Shown: positions 7,222 through 14,478 of the stretch, piece by piece
Layout: every line of letters begins with the position of its first letter
How positions within the stretch are numbered: the first letter of the stretch is position 1
Origin: a virus
Strand: one strand, 5' to 3'
DNA: 20,335 nucleotides
Virus record (IMG/VR): IMGVR_UViG_3300045919_000001
Span: 1 to 20,335 of that record
Translations under genes and position numbers: made by a program
Notes under the pieces: generated by a model
Databases searched by the model: none
Told to the model about the DNA's origin: nothing
The model's input: only the letters and a program-made list of their open reading frames with translations

Positions 7222-7898
7222 ACGACCGATTCCATCGCCTGAAACGAACCATTGAAGCTTATATAACTATCGTTCGTCATCGGGACTAAATTGTAGTTTG
7301 GATAATTCCGCACAATGACGGGAAAGGTCACACCCGTATAAGCCGAACCACCCATTGATACAGTCGTCCCGTACTGCCCTATGACTGCATTAACAGGGCT
7401 TGCAAGCGTTGCAATTAAATTCCTATGCACAGGTATAGAAACAGTTGAGCCAGCCCCGCGCTGAACGTCTGCGGTAGCTATGTAAGCATATCGCCCGACC
7501 TGCAAGAAGTCGCCCGTCTTGCAAATGTACAAAGTCGAAGTTATAGAGGGCAGGCTTCCAAGAACCAACACTTTATTTGCCGAAGTGATTTGCCACTGAC
7601 ACGCCGCCGCCTGAACGCCAGTCATGTCGCCTTGGTAAGCAATATAATTTAACCAGCCGGTCGAACCGAAGTTGAGATACTGCTCAGTTAGTCTATCCGC
7701 TGTCCGAAGTGCAGAAAGCATCGCCCTGCTCTTTGAATAGAGCATAAATGACATAGGCTTCATGTCGAAAGTAAACGGCTGAACAGAGAGGATTTCAGCG
7801 GTTGAAATGCGCTGATTCCGACTGACAGTTTGACCTACAAACTTCTGGTCGTTTATTCCAACTGTTTCAGAGTTGGCTAGGATTATATTTAAACTCAT
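7218..7898 (-). CDS. Distal tail / minor tail protein (226 aa)
   Basis: It lies immediately after the tape measure gene (ATGA overlap) and before the hub gene, the position of distal tail proteins (Dit or DUF2460 class). The sequence is beta-rich and soluble, with VQPFTFDMKPMSFMLYSKS near residue 40, a DFLQVGRYAYIATADV strand near 130-145 and a conserved-looking C-terminus (VIVRNYPNYNLVPMTNDSYI). These features fit a ring protein that starts tail-tube assembly at the tip. I cannot name an exact family from the sequence alone, so the distal-tail call rests mainly on gene order. Confidence 0.65.
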   Translation of the reverse strand: MSLNIILANSETVGINDQKFVGQTVSRNQRISTAEILSVQPFTFDMKPMSFMLYSKSRAMLSALRTADRLTEQYLNFGSTGWLNYIAYQGDMTGVQAAACQWQITSANKVLVLGSLPSITSTLYICKTGDFLQVGRYAYIATADVQRGAGSTVSIPVHRNLIATLASPVNAVIGQYGTTVSMGGSAYTGVTFPVIVRNYPNYNLVPMTNDSYISFNGSFQAMESVV

Positions 7899-9862
7899 CG
7901 GCTGGTCGGCATCGAACGTGCCGCTGACTGGTTAGCTGAAAAAATCGCATTTTTATTACTCGCGATAAACTGCATAGCTGATTGCGTGTCGATTGCGCTC
8001 ATGTTTTGTATCACCGTCCCGTTATAGGTATCGCCACCGCCGCCACTCATGGAAGCCATCATGTCATTGTTTGGAATAACCGCACCTGACCGAGAAGGGA
8101 AGAATAATTCAGGACCACGCTCACCCACAATAACTGGGCTGCCAGCACTTACCGTTCCGCCGTTTGCCTTAAAATTGCCTGTCTGCCAAGCCGCCGCTTC
8201 TGAACCTGCTGGACTGCCACCACCAAACGAACCAGCAAACGCTGAAATCATTTTCATTGCTGACATTTTCAATTGAATGGCGATTAAATCTTGAATGATT
8301 GACTTTGCAAAATCTCCAAAATTCAACTTGCCAGTTCTAACGAAGTTGTCCAAAAAGCTATTCATGTTGTTCGTCATAGACGAGAACATATCGCTTGCCA
8401 ATTTAGAATCATTCTTTGCATCTTCCAAGAATTGATTAAAGGCGTTTGTCCATCCGAATTTAAACGAGTTTTGCAAAGTCCGTTGCGATGCGAGTTCATC
8501 TTGTGTAAGTTTACGGTATTTTTCAGCCACTTGATCAACGAGGGTTTTTTGCCTTTCGAGTTCGTCAATCACAGCTTGGCTTCGCGATGCGTCAGGCTTG
8601 GCTTTTTCCTTCTCCAGCTTTTTATTGATTTCATCCAGCTTTTTTTCACGCTCAGAATCAATTTGCAATAATGCTTGCGCTAATTGCTGCTGGTCTTTGG
8701 TCATCGACAACATTTCACCCGAACTTTGGATCAGACTTAGCTTGGTATTTTCCTGATTATCGTACTCACTACTAATCAGCTGTGCTAGGCGCAATTCCTC
8801 AGCTTGTCGTTCTGCTTCACGGTCTGCCTTTTCTGTCTTGGCATCAACTCCAACCGTCACGCTGCGTTTAATCTTGACTGATTTTTTCTCAACAGTTTTG
8901 TCTAGTTGCCCGTTGATTATTTTGTCCATTTCATCAGCGACCGATAACGTCGAGGTTTTTAAATCCTCAACCATCGCGTCAAAGATTCCTTTGAAGTTTG
9001 ACTTGCCGTGTATCCAATCGCCCGTGAACACCTCAACGATCATCGCGCTTAAGCCGCCTAGGATTTTACCCAGCCCGACCACCGCCGCACCTGCGCCCAA
9101 TGCTACCGCTGCAATTCTTCGCAAAGTGGTGTCGAGCAGTTTGATTTTAGTATCTGAACCGTCAGCACCCTTGCCAAGGTCATCGAATACTGAAACCATG
9201 TCATTTATGGCAGGGAAAGCACCTTGGATAAACGTGAGCGTTAGTTGGTCTGCACTTTTCTGCAATCTGTCGTGCATATTCCCCGCAATCTCAACGGCTT
9301 TAGCATGAGCTTCAAACTCAGGGTTGACTTGCTGCATGTCATCCAACATGCCCTTTAAGTCTACGTTCTTCGCTGCCTTTCCGAAGGTTGTCATCGCTAC
9401 CGCATTGCGTGAAACCACATCGGGCATTGCGTTCAACCCTTCGAGGGTTTTCTTCATTAACTCTTCGTTTGACATCGAAGCAAGGTCTTTTAGACTTACC
9501 CCGACACGTTTAAACGCATCTTGCGCGGTCTTTGAGCCTTGCGCTGCGCTGTCTATGTGTGCTGTGAATGAAGAGAGGAATTTGCCTGCATTTTCAGATT
9601 CGCCGCCGTTCTGTTGGAGTGCGCGTGAGAGCTGAAGCACCGAAGCTATACCAACCTCGTTCGCCTTGGCTGTGTCCTGCATACGGTCTGCATATTCCAT
9701 AGCCTTGTACGCCATAGCAGTGAAAGCTCCTACCGCTATGGTCGAGGCAATCTTCATCTTGTCAGCGAGTTCTGAAACAGTCTTTTTTGCCGCAGCAATG
9801 CCTGTCGTAAACTCAGCCGAATCTATCCCAAGAACTACACCCAATCGCGCAATGTTTGCCAT
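7895..9862 (-). CDS. Tail tape measure protein (655 aa)
   Basis: This protein sets tail length and is threaded inside the tube with the G/GT chaperones. The N-terminus (GVVLGIDSAEFTTGIAAAKK) is typical of tape measures. An Ala/Gly-rich hydrophobic segment lies at about 248-280, and long charged coiled coils at about 344-360 and 394-461. The C-terminal block SFKFGWTNAFNQFLEDAKND, followed by GKLNFGDFAKSIIQDLIAI, matches the lambda-type tape-measure C-terminal domain. The end carries a GGTVSAGSPVIVGERGPELF stretch common in these proteins. At about 0.15 nm per residue, 655 residues would predict a tail near 100 nm before any processing. The ATG abuts the stop of the GT reading frame. Confidence 0.92.
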   Translation of the reverse strand: MANIARLGVVLGIDSAEFTTGIAAAKKTVSELADKMKIASTIAVGAFTAMAYKAMEYADRMQDTAKANEVGIASVLQLSRALQQNGGESENAGKFLSSFTAHIDSAAQGSKTAQDAFKRVGVSLKDLASMSNEELMKKTLEGLNAMPDVVSRNAVAMTTFGKAAKNVDLKGMLDDMQQVNPEFEAHAKAVEIAGNMHDRLQKSADQLTLTFIQGAFPAINDMVSVFDDLGKGADGSDTKIKLLDTTLRRIAAVALGAGAAVVGLGKILGGLSAMIVEVFTGDWIHGKSNFKGIFDAMVEDLKTSTLSVADEMDKIINGQLDKTVEKKSVKIKRSVTVGVDAKTEKADREAERQAEELRLAQLISSEYDNQENTKLSLIQSSGEMLSMTKDQQQLAQALLQIDSEREKKLDEINKKLEKEKAKPDASRSQAVIDELERQKTLVDQVAEKYRKLTQDELASQRTLQNSFKFGWTNAFNQFLEDAKNDSKLASDMFSSMTNNMNSFLDNFVRTGKLNFGDFAKSIIQDLIAIQLKMSAMKMISAFAGSFGGGSPAGSEAAAWQTGNFKANGGTVSAGSPVIVGERGPELFFPSRSGAVIPNNDMMASMSGGGGDTYNGTVIQNMSAIDTQSAMQFIASNKNAIFSANQSAARSMPTSR

Positions 9863-10665
9863 TTATCGACTCACATTCATGGCGAAGCTCATCAACCCCT
9901 TCGAGGCTTGATTGGCTTGCTCTTCGGGTGATAGAGGTGGATATAGATACGCATGAGCGGACGGGATGATGTCTTTCAATTTGTAGGGCATTACGCCTTG
10001 CTTCAAATTCATATTGAACGTCCCCGCTGTGAGTGAACCGAGTGCCTCAATTATACCAAGATTCCCAATGACACCATCGTTAAACATGATGCAAATATCA
10101 TTAAATGTTTCAAGGTCAACACTATCAGGATCAGTACCGTGAGCCGTTAAATAAGCCCGAACCTGCCGACTTACCGACCCGATTACTTTCCCCGCGCATC
10201 CTTATAAATTGGTGAAACTACGTTCGCAATTTCCTCAACTATTTGTAACTGGATTGCGAGCGGGAATAATTCTTCAATCATCGGGTAATCAATCGTTGCC
10301 ATGTCGAAGCCTTCTTCGGCTGGCACAAGTAGCTTGAACATCTCAATGATGCGCGTTTCAGTAGCATAACGAGTGCGTGATGCTTCGCGCATTGACCGCC
10401 CCATTACCACCACGTCATCATCTGAATACTTGATGTTGTCACCTTCTTGCTCAACCGCTGGACGCGATGCAATCAGTTCCTTGGTTGATTCCAAGTAATA
10501 AGCAAGAACCTTCTCTTCGTCCACGACTTCCATGCGTTTATACATCGCATCATATTCAGCCGTTAAAGGGATTTTAACTTTGAAGGTATGCCCGCCGAGT
10601 TCAAAAGTACGAACCCGTATTGAATCTGCATTGACCACGCCGAGCGCTTGTCCGAATTTTTTCAT
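9863..10665 (-). CDS. Tail assembly chaperone GT, -1 frameshift fusion (267 aa)
   Basis: This is the predicted ribosomal frameshift product. The upstream 160 residues are read to the GGGAAAG heptamer at 10186-10192. Slipping back one base re-reads the base at 10186 and continues as VIGSVSRQVRAYLTAHGTDP for 107 more residues with no stop until 9863. The downstream frame is open from the slip site, and its first ATG (10087) is internal, so it is not an independent gene. The arrangement is that of lambda G/GT: the same heptamer, placed directly before the tape measure, with the slip just before the zero-frame stop. GT probably bridges the tape measure and tube subunits during assembly. I saw no obvious downstream hairpin. 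Confidence 0.88.
10183..10665 (-). CDS. Tail assembly chaperone G, zero-frame product (160 aa)
   Basis: This is the non-frameshifted chaperone. It is an acidic alpha/beta protein opening MKKFGQALGVVNADSIRVRT and containing GHTFKVKIPLTAEYDAMYKR, a common layout for G-type chaperones. The C-terminus (VSPIYKDARGK) is encoded over the slippery site, and the TAA follows it directly. An AAGGAA site lies upstream, overlapping the stop of the gp10-like gene. Position before the tape measure and the matching frameshift make the call firm, although G proteins diverge quickly in sequence. It is probably made in excess over GT and coats the tape measure. Confidence 0.85.
   Translation of the reverse strand: MKKFGQALGVVNADSIRVRTFELGGHTFKVKIPLTAEYDAMYKRMEVVDEEKVLAYYLESTKELIASRPAVEQEGDNIKYSDDDVVVMGRSMREASRTRYATETRIIEMFKLLVPAEEGFDMATIDYPMIEELFPLAIQLQIVEEIANVVSPIYKDARGK
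10186..10192 (-). promoter_or_regulatory. Slippery heptamer GGGAAAG for -1 frameshifting
   Basis: In the zero frame the heptamer is read G-GGA-AAG and is followed at once by TAA. It is identical to the slippery site of lambda G/T. A tandem slip leaves the two tRNAs on GGG and AAA, with the downstream frame open for 107 codons. Confidence 0.9.
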
Positions 10666-10668
10666 GTC

Positions 10669-11184
10669 TTATTTTCCTTTGTGTTTTGATTTATATTTTT
10701 CTAATGCGCTTCCAATGGTTTGACCTAACTCATTTACTACTTGCTGCCCTTTTGATTCCAAAGCAGGGCGAAGGTAAGGCTTTGCTGGCATCTTGTAACT
10801 TCCAAACTCCTGAACTGTTGCCCGTGCGTCGCTATCAATTCCAGTTACTTTCGCGCCAGTCTTCGCATTGGTGTATTTCATTTTTGCCAGTGCCGAGCCT
10901 TTTATATAAGCCGATACCACACCAATTGCAACATCACCAGCATTAACATATTTACTGCGACGGTCTTTTGCGCTTGGCTTCTTTGCACTGACTTTAATCG
11001 TGGTCTTTAAAGCACCCGTATCAACTGCCACTAAAGCCTTCGCCGTTTCCATTACTGGCTTCATCGAAGCCCTTGCTGCATTAGTCAGAATGTTCTTCTG
11101 GTCTTTTATTCCAAAATCGTTCTGCATATCCTCAAATAGTGCGTTCAGTTCTTGCGCGCCTTCCATTTGAAATGTCTGTTTCAT
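10669..11184 (-). CDS. HK97 gp10-like tail/neck protein (171 aa)
   Basis: The sequence fits the HK97 gp10 family: an N-terminal amphipathic region with ILTNAARASMKPVMETAKAL and VDTGALKTTIKV, a basic KKPSAKDRRSKYVNAGDVAI loop, and the C-terminal FGSYKMPAKPYLRPALESKG. The last matches the usual 'E.Gt...pArPFmRPA' signature of the family. It is basic (C-terminus KYKSKHKGK) and soluble. Such proteins usually lie between head closure and tail terminator. Here the gene is downstream of the tail tube, next to the chaperones. It starts by ATGA overlap with the 73-aa gene. A neck or tail-completion role is inferred. Confidence 0.8.
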   Translation of the reverse strand: MKQTFQMEGAQELNALFEDMQNDFGIKDQKNILTNAARASMKPVMETAKALVAVDTGALKTTIKVSAKKPSAKDRRSKYVNAGDVAIGVVSAYIKGSALAKMKYTNAKTGAKVTGIDSDARATVQEFGSYKMPAKPYLRPALESKGQQVVNELGQTIGSALEKYKSKHKGK

Positions 11185-11402
11185 CGCCCGACGATCATCT
11201 TTGTGAAAATGCAGTTATTCAACTTGACCACGTAATCCACAATCTCTTCAGGGGTCATTTTGTCGCCATGCTCAACAGCCATGTTATAAGCTACGAACAT
11301 TCCCGTAATCTTTTGTTGTGGATACCCAAACCAGTCCTTTTGTCCAGAGTTCATCTGTAACAAAAGGTAGGCTAGTAGGTCATTCGTATTCTTTATTTCC
11401 AA
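11181..11402 (-). CDS. Small protein of unknown function, TTG start (73 aa)
   Basis: This is a soluble helical protein with KNTNDLLAYLLLQMNSGQKD, GYPQQKITGMFVAYNMAVEH and TPEEIVDYVVKLNNCIF, and no motif I can name. The start is a TTG at 11402 with AGGTGG six bases upstream. An internal ATG at 11354 lacks a good site. The first 23 bases overlap the 65-aa gene in the +1 frame, and the end overlaps the gp10-like gene by ATGA, so all three are probably coupled. The location between tail tube and chaperone suggests an accessory tail-assembly role, but I see no direct evidence. Confidence 0.6.
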   Translation of the reverse strand: MEIKNTNDLLAYLLLQMNSGQKDWFGYPQQKITGMFVAYNMAVEHGDKMTPEEIVDYVVKLNNCIFTKMIVGR

Positions 11403-11577
11403 CTTCGACCACCTGATTGTATTTAGCCAAAACTGTCAACACGACGAACTCCACCGAATCAGGCGAAGCGTTAGCCAGTGCGTCAGCTACCTCTTGAGCA
11501 TCGACCACCAGTCCCCTCGCCACGTGGTCAAGGGGTTGGTAAGTTGACACCATCTCTTCAATAGCGTCATTAAGCAT
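11380..11577 (-). CDS. Small acidic protein of unknown function (65 aa)
   Basis: This is a helical acidic protein (LNDAIEEMVSTYQPLDHVAR, VVDAQEVADALANASPDSVE). The ATG at 11577 has GGAG six bases upstream and lies two bases after the tail-tube stop. A longer version starting at 11628 would run back into the tube gene and is not favoured. No family is recognised. Tail chaperones usually follow the tube gene directly, so a chaperone-like role is conceivable, but a full G/GT pair is already present downstream. Confidence 0.6.
   Translation of the reverse strand: MLNDAIEEMVSTYQPLDHVARGLVVDAQEVADALANASPDSVEFVVLTVLAKYNQVVEVGNKEYE
11409..11414 (-). promoter_or_regulatory. Ribosome binding site AGGTGG for a TTG start
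   Basis: AGGTGG lies six bases before the TTG at 11402, inside the 65-aa gene. It supports the non-ATG start of the 73-residue protein. Confidence 0.5.
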
Positions 11578-11579
11578 GA

Positions 11580-12065
11580 TTAACTCCAGCCGAATTGATT
11601 GCCGACAGGATGGATACTGAACACGCACTTAGCTTCTGCACCAGGCTGTGCGTCGATATGGAACATCGACACGCGAGCATTGAATGAGAAGTATTTGTTC
11701 GTTGCGCCGTCCACAAAGCCAATGATGAAGGTACGCGTTACTGTACCCAAATCAGAATCAGCTTGCATCAATAACAAGTTCGTATCTGATGGATTCCATG
11801 CCGCTGTTACTGTCATCGAAGTCGGAGCAGATTGAACAGGAATTTTTGCCGATTCGCGTGAACCAGCTACTGAGTAAGTCGCAACCGCATCATCACGCCC
11901 GAACACTGGCACAGACTCAACAGGCAGTTGATTGCCTGTAATCGCCAAGGCTGCGATGGTAGCGTTCACTGACAAGTTAGCCAATGTTATGGGGGTTGGG
12001 GTAGCTGTAGGCTGGCAATACAACGCTGCTACAAATCCTGGTAATACTTTATTGGGGGCTGCCAT
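11580..12065 (-). CDS. Major tail tube protein (161 aa)
   Basis: This protein probably polymerises into the tail tube. It is beta-rich with no membrane segment: VFGRDDAVATYSVAGSRESA, then TAAWNPSDTNLLLMQADSDL and TRTFIIGFVDGATNKYFSFN. The C-terminal half has the alternating pattern of tube proteins that carry an extended loop and a beta sandwich. Length is in the usual range for short siphoviral tubes. Position after the terminator-like gene and upstream of the chaperones and tape measure supports the call. AAGGAA precedes the ATG. The family match is from pattern and context rather than an invariant motif. Confidence 0.8.
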   Translation of the reverse strand: MAAPNKVLPGFVAALYCQPTATPTPITLANLSVNATIAALAITGNQLPVESVPVFGRDDAVATYSVAGSRESAKIPVQSAPTSMTVTAAWNPSDTNLLLMQADSDLGTVTRTFIIGFVDGATNKYFSFNARVSMFHIDAQPGAEAKCVFSIHPVGNQFGWS

Positions 12066-12088
12066 GATTTATTTCCTTTCTCGGTTAA

Positions 12089-12484
12089 TTAAGTTGGAAC
12101 GTCAAACTGACAATCCAATACAACTTGGTGAAGTCCTATAGTGTCGTCATAGGTGTCGTATAGCCATGCACAATCAATCTTTGATACTGACAACGAGCCA
12201 ACTAATCCAGTAAAGCCGTGCCATGCTGTTAATAACGTGTCACCCATCGTAAAAGCATCCGTCATCGTCTTTGCAAAAATCGTTACTTGAACAATCGGTC
12301 TGTCAATACCCTTGAAAGTCCCAGCATAAACAGGCTGATGAATGTTCCGCATGTGCCACGTAACGAACTTAGGCTCGTTTGCATAATTACGATTAAAACT
12401 GGCATACACTGGAACAGCCCCGAATATCGTTTGAATCGCTGGTTGAATTGCCTGAGCATAAGCCAATGCTGACATCTGACTCAT
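12089..12484 (-). CDS. Tail terminator / tail completion protein (131 aa)
   Basis: This protein probably caps the tail tube at the neck end and joins it to the head. The fold looks alpha/beta, with an N-terminal helix (LAYAQAIQPAIQTIFGAVPV), a VTWHMRNIHQPVYAGTFKGI segment and a C-terminal strand VVLDCQFDVPT. These fit the DUF3168/lambda gpU-like tail terminator layout. I chose the ATG at 12484 because it forms an ATGA overlap with the head-closure stop. A start 28 codons upstream would lie inside that gene. Adjacent closure and tube genes support the role. Confidence 0.7.
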   Translation of the reverse strand: MSQMSALAYAQAIQPAIQTIFGAVPVYASFNRNYANEPKFVTWHMRNIHQPVYAGTFKGIDRPIVQVTIFAKTMTDAFTMGDTLLTAWHGFTGLVGSLSVSKIDCAWLYDTYDDTIGLHQVVLDCQFDVPT

Positions 12485-12825
12485 ACTGGTGCGCCCGTTT
12501 CGTTTCGATATGCCAAAATAGTCACACTCATTCTGTCTATTGACTCCTTCACATCCGTGATGCGCCAATCTTGCGCGCGCCAGTTCAGTGAGTAATTATG
12601 TTGGTTATCAACAATCGCCTTAATCGCTGGCGTGTAATTAAATGTTAAATGTACCAAGTCAGAATAAAGCCTGTATTTTTCTGAAATGCTTAATGTGTTT
12701 GCAACGTCAGCTACTTTCGCGCTAGTCGTAAACTGTTTTGTTATTGTTGATATTTGTTCACCGAGTGAATTTTTAGTCGAACCAACTAAACAAATATCAA
12801 CAGTTTCATATCTAGCAATCCCCAT
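12481..12825 (-). CDS. Head closure / head-tail adaptor protein (114 aa)
   Basis: This is a small beta-rich protein with a C-terminal motif WRITDVKESIDRMSVTILAY, typical of head-closure proteins related to SPP1 gp16 and HK97 gp7. Earlier strands include ETVDICLVGSTKNSLGEQIS and KYRLYSDLVHLTFNY. The ATG at 12825 shares one base with the connector stop (TGATG). A GTG one codon upstream is a weaker alternative. It probably seals the filled head below the connector ring and receives the tail. Gene order connector-closure-terminator supports this. Confidence 0.78.
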   Translation of the reverse strand: MGIARYETVDICLVGSTKNSLGEQISTITKQFTTSAKVADVANTLSISEKYRLYSDLVHLTFNYTPAIKAIVDNQHNYSLNWRAQDWRITDVKESIDRMSVTILAYRNETGAPV

Positions 12826-13415
12826 CACATCACCAAAGGTTTGTAGGGGCGAAGCAAAGCATCAATACCGTAAGGTATCTTGTTCAAACTACCCGTTACC
12901 GTGTCGCTCCTGTTGTTGTACAAGTGAGTGAGTAAAAGCAGCCCAGCTTGTTTTATAACGGGGTATTTCGCCATTACGTTTGCAGTTTGGCTATACGTCA
13001 CCACTACTGGGCTGACAACGCCTGCATTGATGTTTGTCGGCAATGTAGCTACTACCTTAAACGCTGTTGCATCGTAAAAATAATTACCACCAGCGAGCGT
13101 TGTGAGTGTGTTCGTTAAGTCGTAAAACTCCACCGCCGAAACAGTTGCTTGAACTGTTGATGGTGGTAGGCTCAATGCAATCTGAGTACCTGATACATTC
13201 GCGGAAAAATAAGCCTTGAACGTCTGAGCAAATATCGCCATGCCGAGATAATCTTCAATTGCAAAGCGTGTTGCCAGCTCAAGGTTCTGCAACATTTCAT
13301 ACTGCGAATTATCCTCAAACAAATTAAGCTGATTCTGAACCTCAGTCGCACTGAGCCAAGGGGTCGTGACATCACGAACTGTTTGATCAATGCGCTGTGG
13401 GCTGAATGTTTGCAT
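12825..13415 (-). CDS. Head-tail connector, phiE125 gp8 / HK97 gp6-like (196 aa)
   Basis: This connector ring protein probably binds under the portal. The C-terminal signature YPVIKQAGLLLLTHLYNNRS followed by LNKIPYGIDALLRPYK matches the phiE125 gp8-type family and its usual 'iP.gv..LL.PYr' ending. The N-terminal part is helical (EDNSQYEMLQNLELATRFAI), followed by beta strands. Length matches the family. The ATG overlaps the stop of the second capsid gene (TAATG), which links its translation to that gene. This is a confident call from motif plus position. Confidence 0.88.
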   Translation of the reverse strand: MQTFSPQRIDQTVRDVTTPWLSATEVQNQLNLFEDNSQYEMLQNLELATRFAIEDYLGMAIFAQTFKAYFSANVSGTQIALSLPPSTVQATVSAVEFYDLTNTLTTLAGGNYFYDATAFKVVATLPTNINAGVVSPVVVTYSQTANVMAKYPVIKQAGLLLLTHLYNNRSDTVTGSLNKIPYGIDALLRPYKPLVM

Positions 13416-14428
13416 TAGAATGTCAATCGTGCGCCAGCAAAGACATCACGAACACTCGTCGCCACGCGCTTTTCAGCGAACAGTGTCAAGAAGCCCGGTT
13501 GCGTTTGGTCAAAACGCTGAATCGTCATCTCCTCAGAATCAACAATCGTCATAAAGCTATCCCAACAAGCCAAATACACAGGGAATTTAGTCGAACCCTG
13601 CAAATCCAAATAAGGATTCGGCACAACTGGCAAGCCAAACATAAACGCTAAAGCTCCACCGTCACCGTCACCCGCTTCAAAGAAAAAAGGCGCGCCGCCA
13701 GTTGATTTCAATTTGCGAATCGCGCTGATAGTGGTTGGATGAATCATCCATGCAGTGGTTGGCATATTCCAGTAAACCGCTGGCAGTGCCGATGCCAATG
13801 ACACTAAATCATCGTATGCAATCGCTGCACCTGCTTGAGTTACTGTCGCAATTGAATGTAGCCCGTTTGTTATGGCTGAACCACTTGAGCCATACGCAGC
13901 ACTTGCCGCGCTTGGGTAGAAGTTCAATCCACGCAAGCCTGCTGTACCGCCTGAGGTCGTTGTAACTGACCCCGCTTGGTCATTATTCGAAACACAGGAT
14001 TGACCCTCAATCGCGCTGAACTCCAACGCCAAATCTGAAACAAGCGTTTCTTCTAGTCCGCTAATATCAGCGAGCGCAGATGTTCGAATCGGCAATTGAG
14101 CCGTGATTGCGCGCATAGGTAATTGCCAAATCGCCGAAGCCGTAGAAGGTGTGCCAGCGTTGGGCGTGAAGGTGTAGCCGAATGGGTTTGCTTGGTCTGC
14201 TGCATTGCCTACCTTGGCAACGAACAAAGCATCTGAACCATCCGTTAGAATTTGTCGTGCGCCTTGACGCATCGGATTGGCATGACGTAGTGCTGCAAAG
14301 ACACTGTCAGGTTGCACTTTACCGCCAACGCCTGACCCGCCACCTGTGAGCGTTGCCGCTTCCTTTAGGTTTGCCGTAGCCTTGCCGTCAACGAGTGCCG
14401 TTTTTATTGCTTCTAAAATTTTACTCAT
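13415..14428 (-). CDS. Second HK97-fold capsid protein, lacking the delta domain (337 aa)
   Basis: This is a paralogue of the upstream capsid protein. A hand alignment of residues 113-169 with residues 203-259 of that protein gives 40 identities in 57. Further shared blocks are PIRTSALADI, TNGLHSIAT and FDQTxPG...EKR..TS. The opening MSK.ILEAI is also shared, but the ~110-residue coiled-coil scaffold is replaced by about 20 residues. The frame is intact and conserved, so it is unlikely to be a recent decaying copy. It may be a minor capsid component, a vertex or special capsomer, or the main shell protein with the longer one as helper. Sequence alone cannot decide. Confidence 0.88.
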   Translation of the reverse strand: MSKILEAIKTALVDGKATANLKEAATLTGGGSGVGGKVQPDSVFAALRHANPMRQGARQILTDGSDALFVAKVGNAADQANPFGYTFTPNAGTPSTASAIWQLPMRAITAQLPIRTSALADISGLEETLVSDLALEFSAIEGQSCVSNNDQAGSVTTTSGGTAGLRGLNFYPSAASAAYGSSGSAITNGLHSIATVTQAGAAIAYDDLVSLASALPAVYWNMPTTAWMIHPTTISAIRKLKSTGGAPFFFEAGDGDGGALAFMFGLPVVPNPYLDLQGSTKFPVYLACWDSFMTIVDSEEMTIQRFDQTQPGFLTLFAEKRVATSVRDVFAGARLTF

Positions 14429-14454
14429 AGCGTTACTCCAAATAAGTTTAGAGA

Positions 14455-14472
14455 GAGGGGCTTGCGCCCCCC
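14455..14472 (-). promoter_or_regulatory. GC-rich hairpin with GCAA tetraloop between the capsid genes
   Basis: The transcript can fold GGGGGGC-GCAA-GCCCCUC, a seven-pair stem (one G-U pair) closed by a GNRA loop. It lies just after the first capsid stop. A CUCUCU stretch follows instead of a U run, so it is not a standard intrinsic terminator. It could affect mRNA stability or the ratio of the two capsid proteins. Confidence 0.5.
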
Positions 14473-14478
14473 GCGCTA

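Noticed and set aside
6755-7255. 166-aa plus-strand frame opposite the hub gene
   Set aside because: A shadow of the hub reading frame with no family resemblance or ribosome binding site evidence.
8838-9308. 156-aa plus-strand frame opposite the tape measure gene
   Set aside because: Composition is that of a reverse-strand shadow. The tape measure is a firm call.
9863-10087. Independent 74-aa gene before the tape measure
   Set aside because: The frame is open back to the GGGAAAG site and forms the GT extension. The ATG at 10087 is internal.
14455-14472. Intrinsic terminator after the first capsid gene
   Set aside because: The stem is good, but the following bases are CUCUCU rather than a U run.
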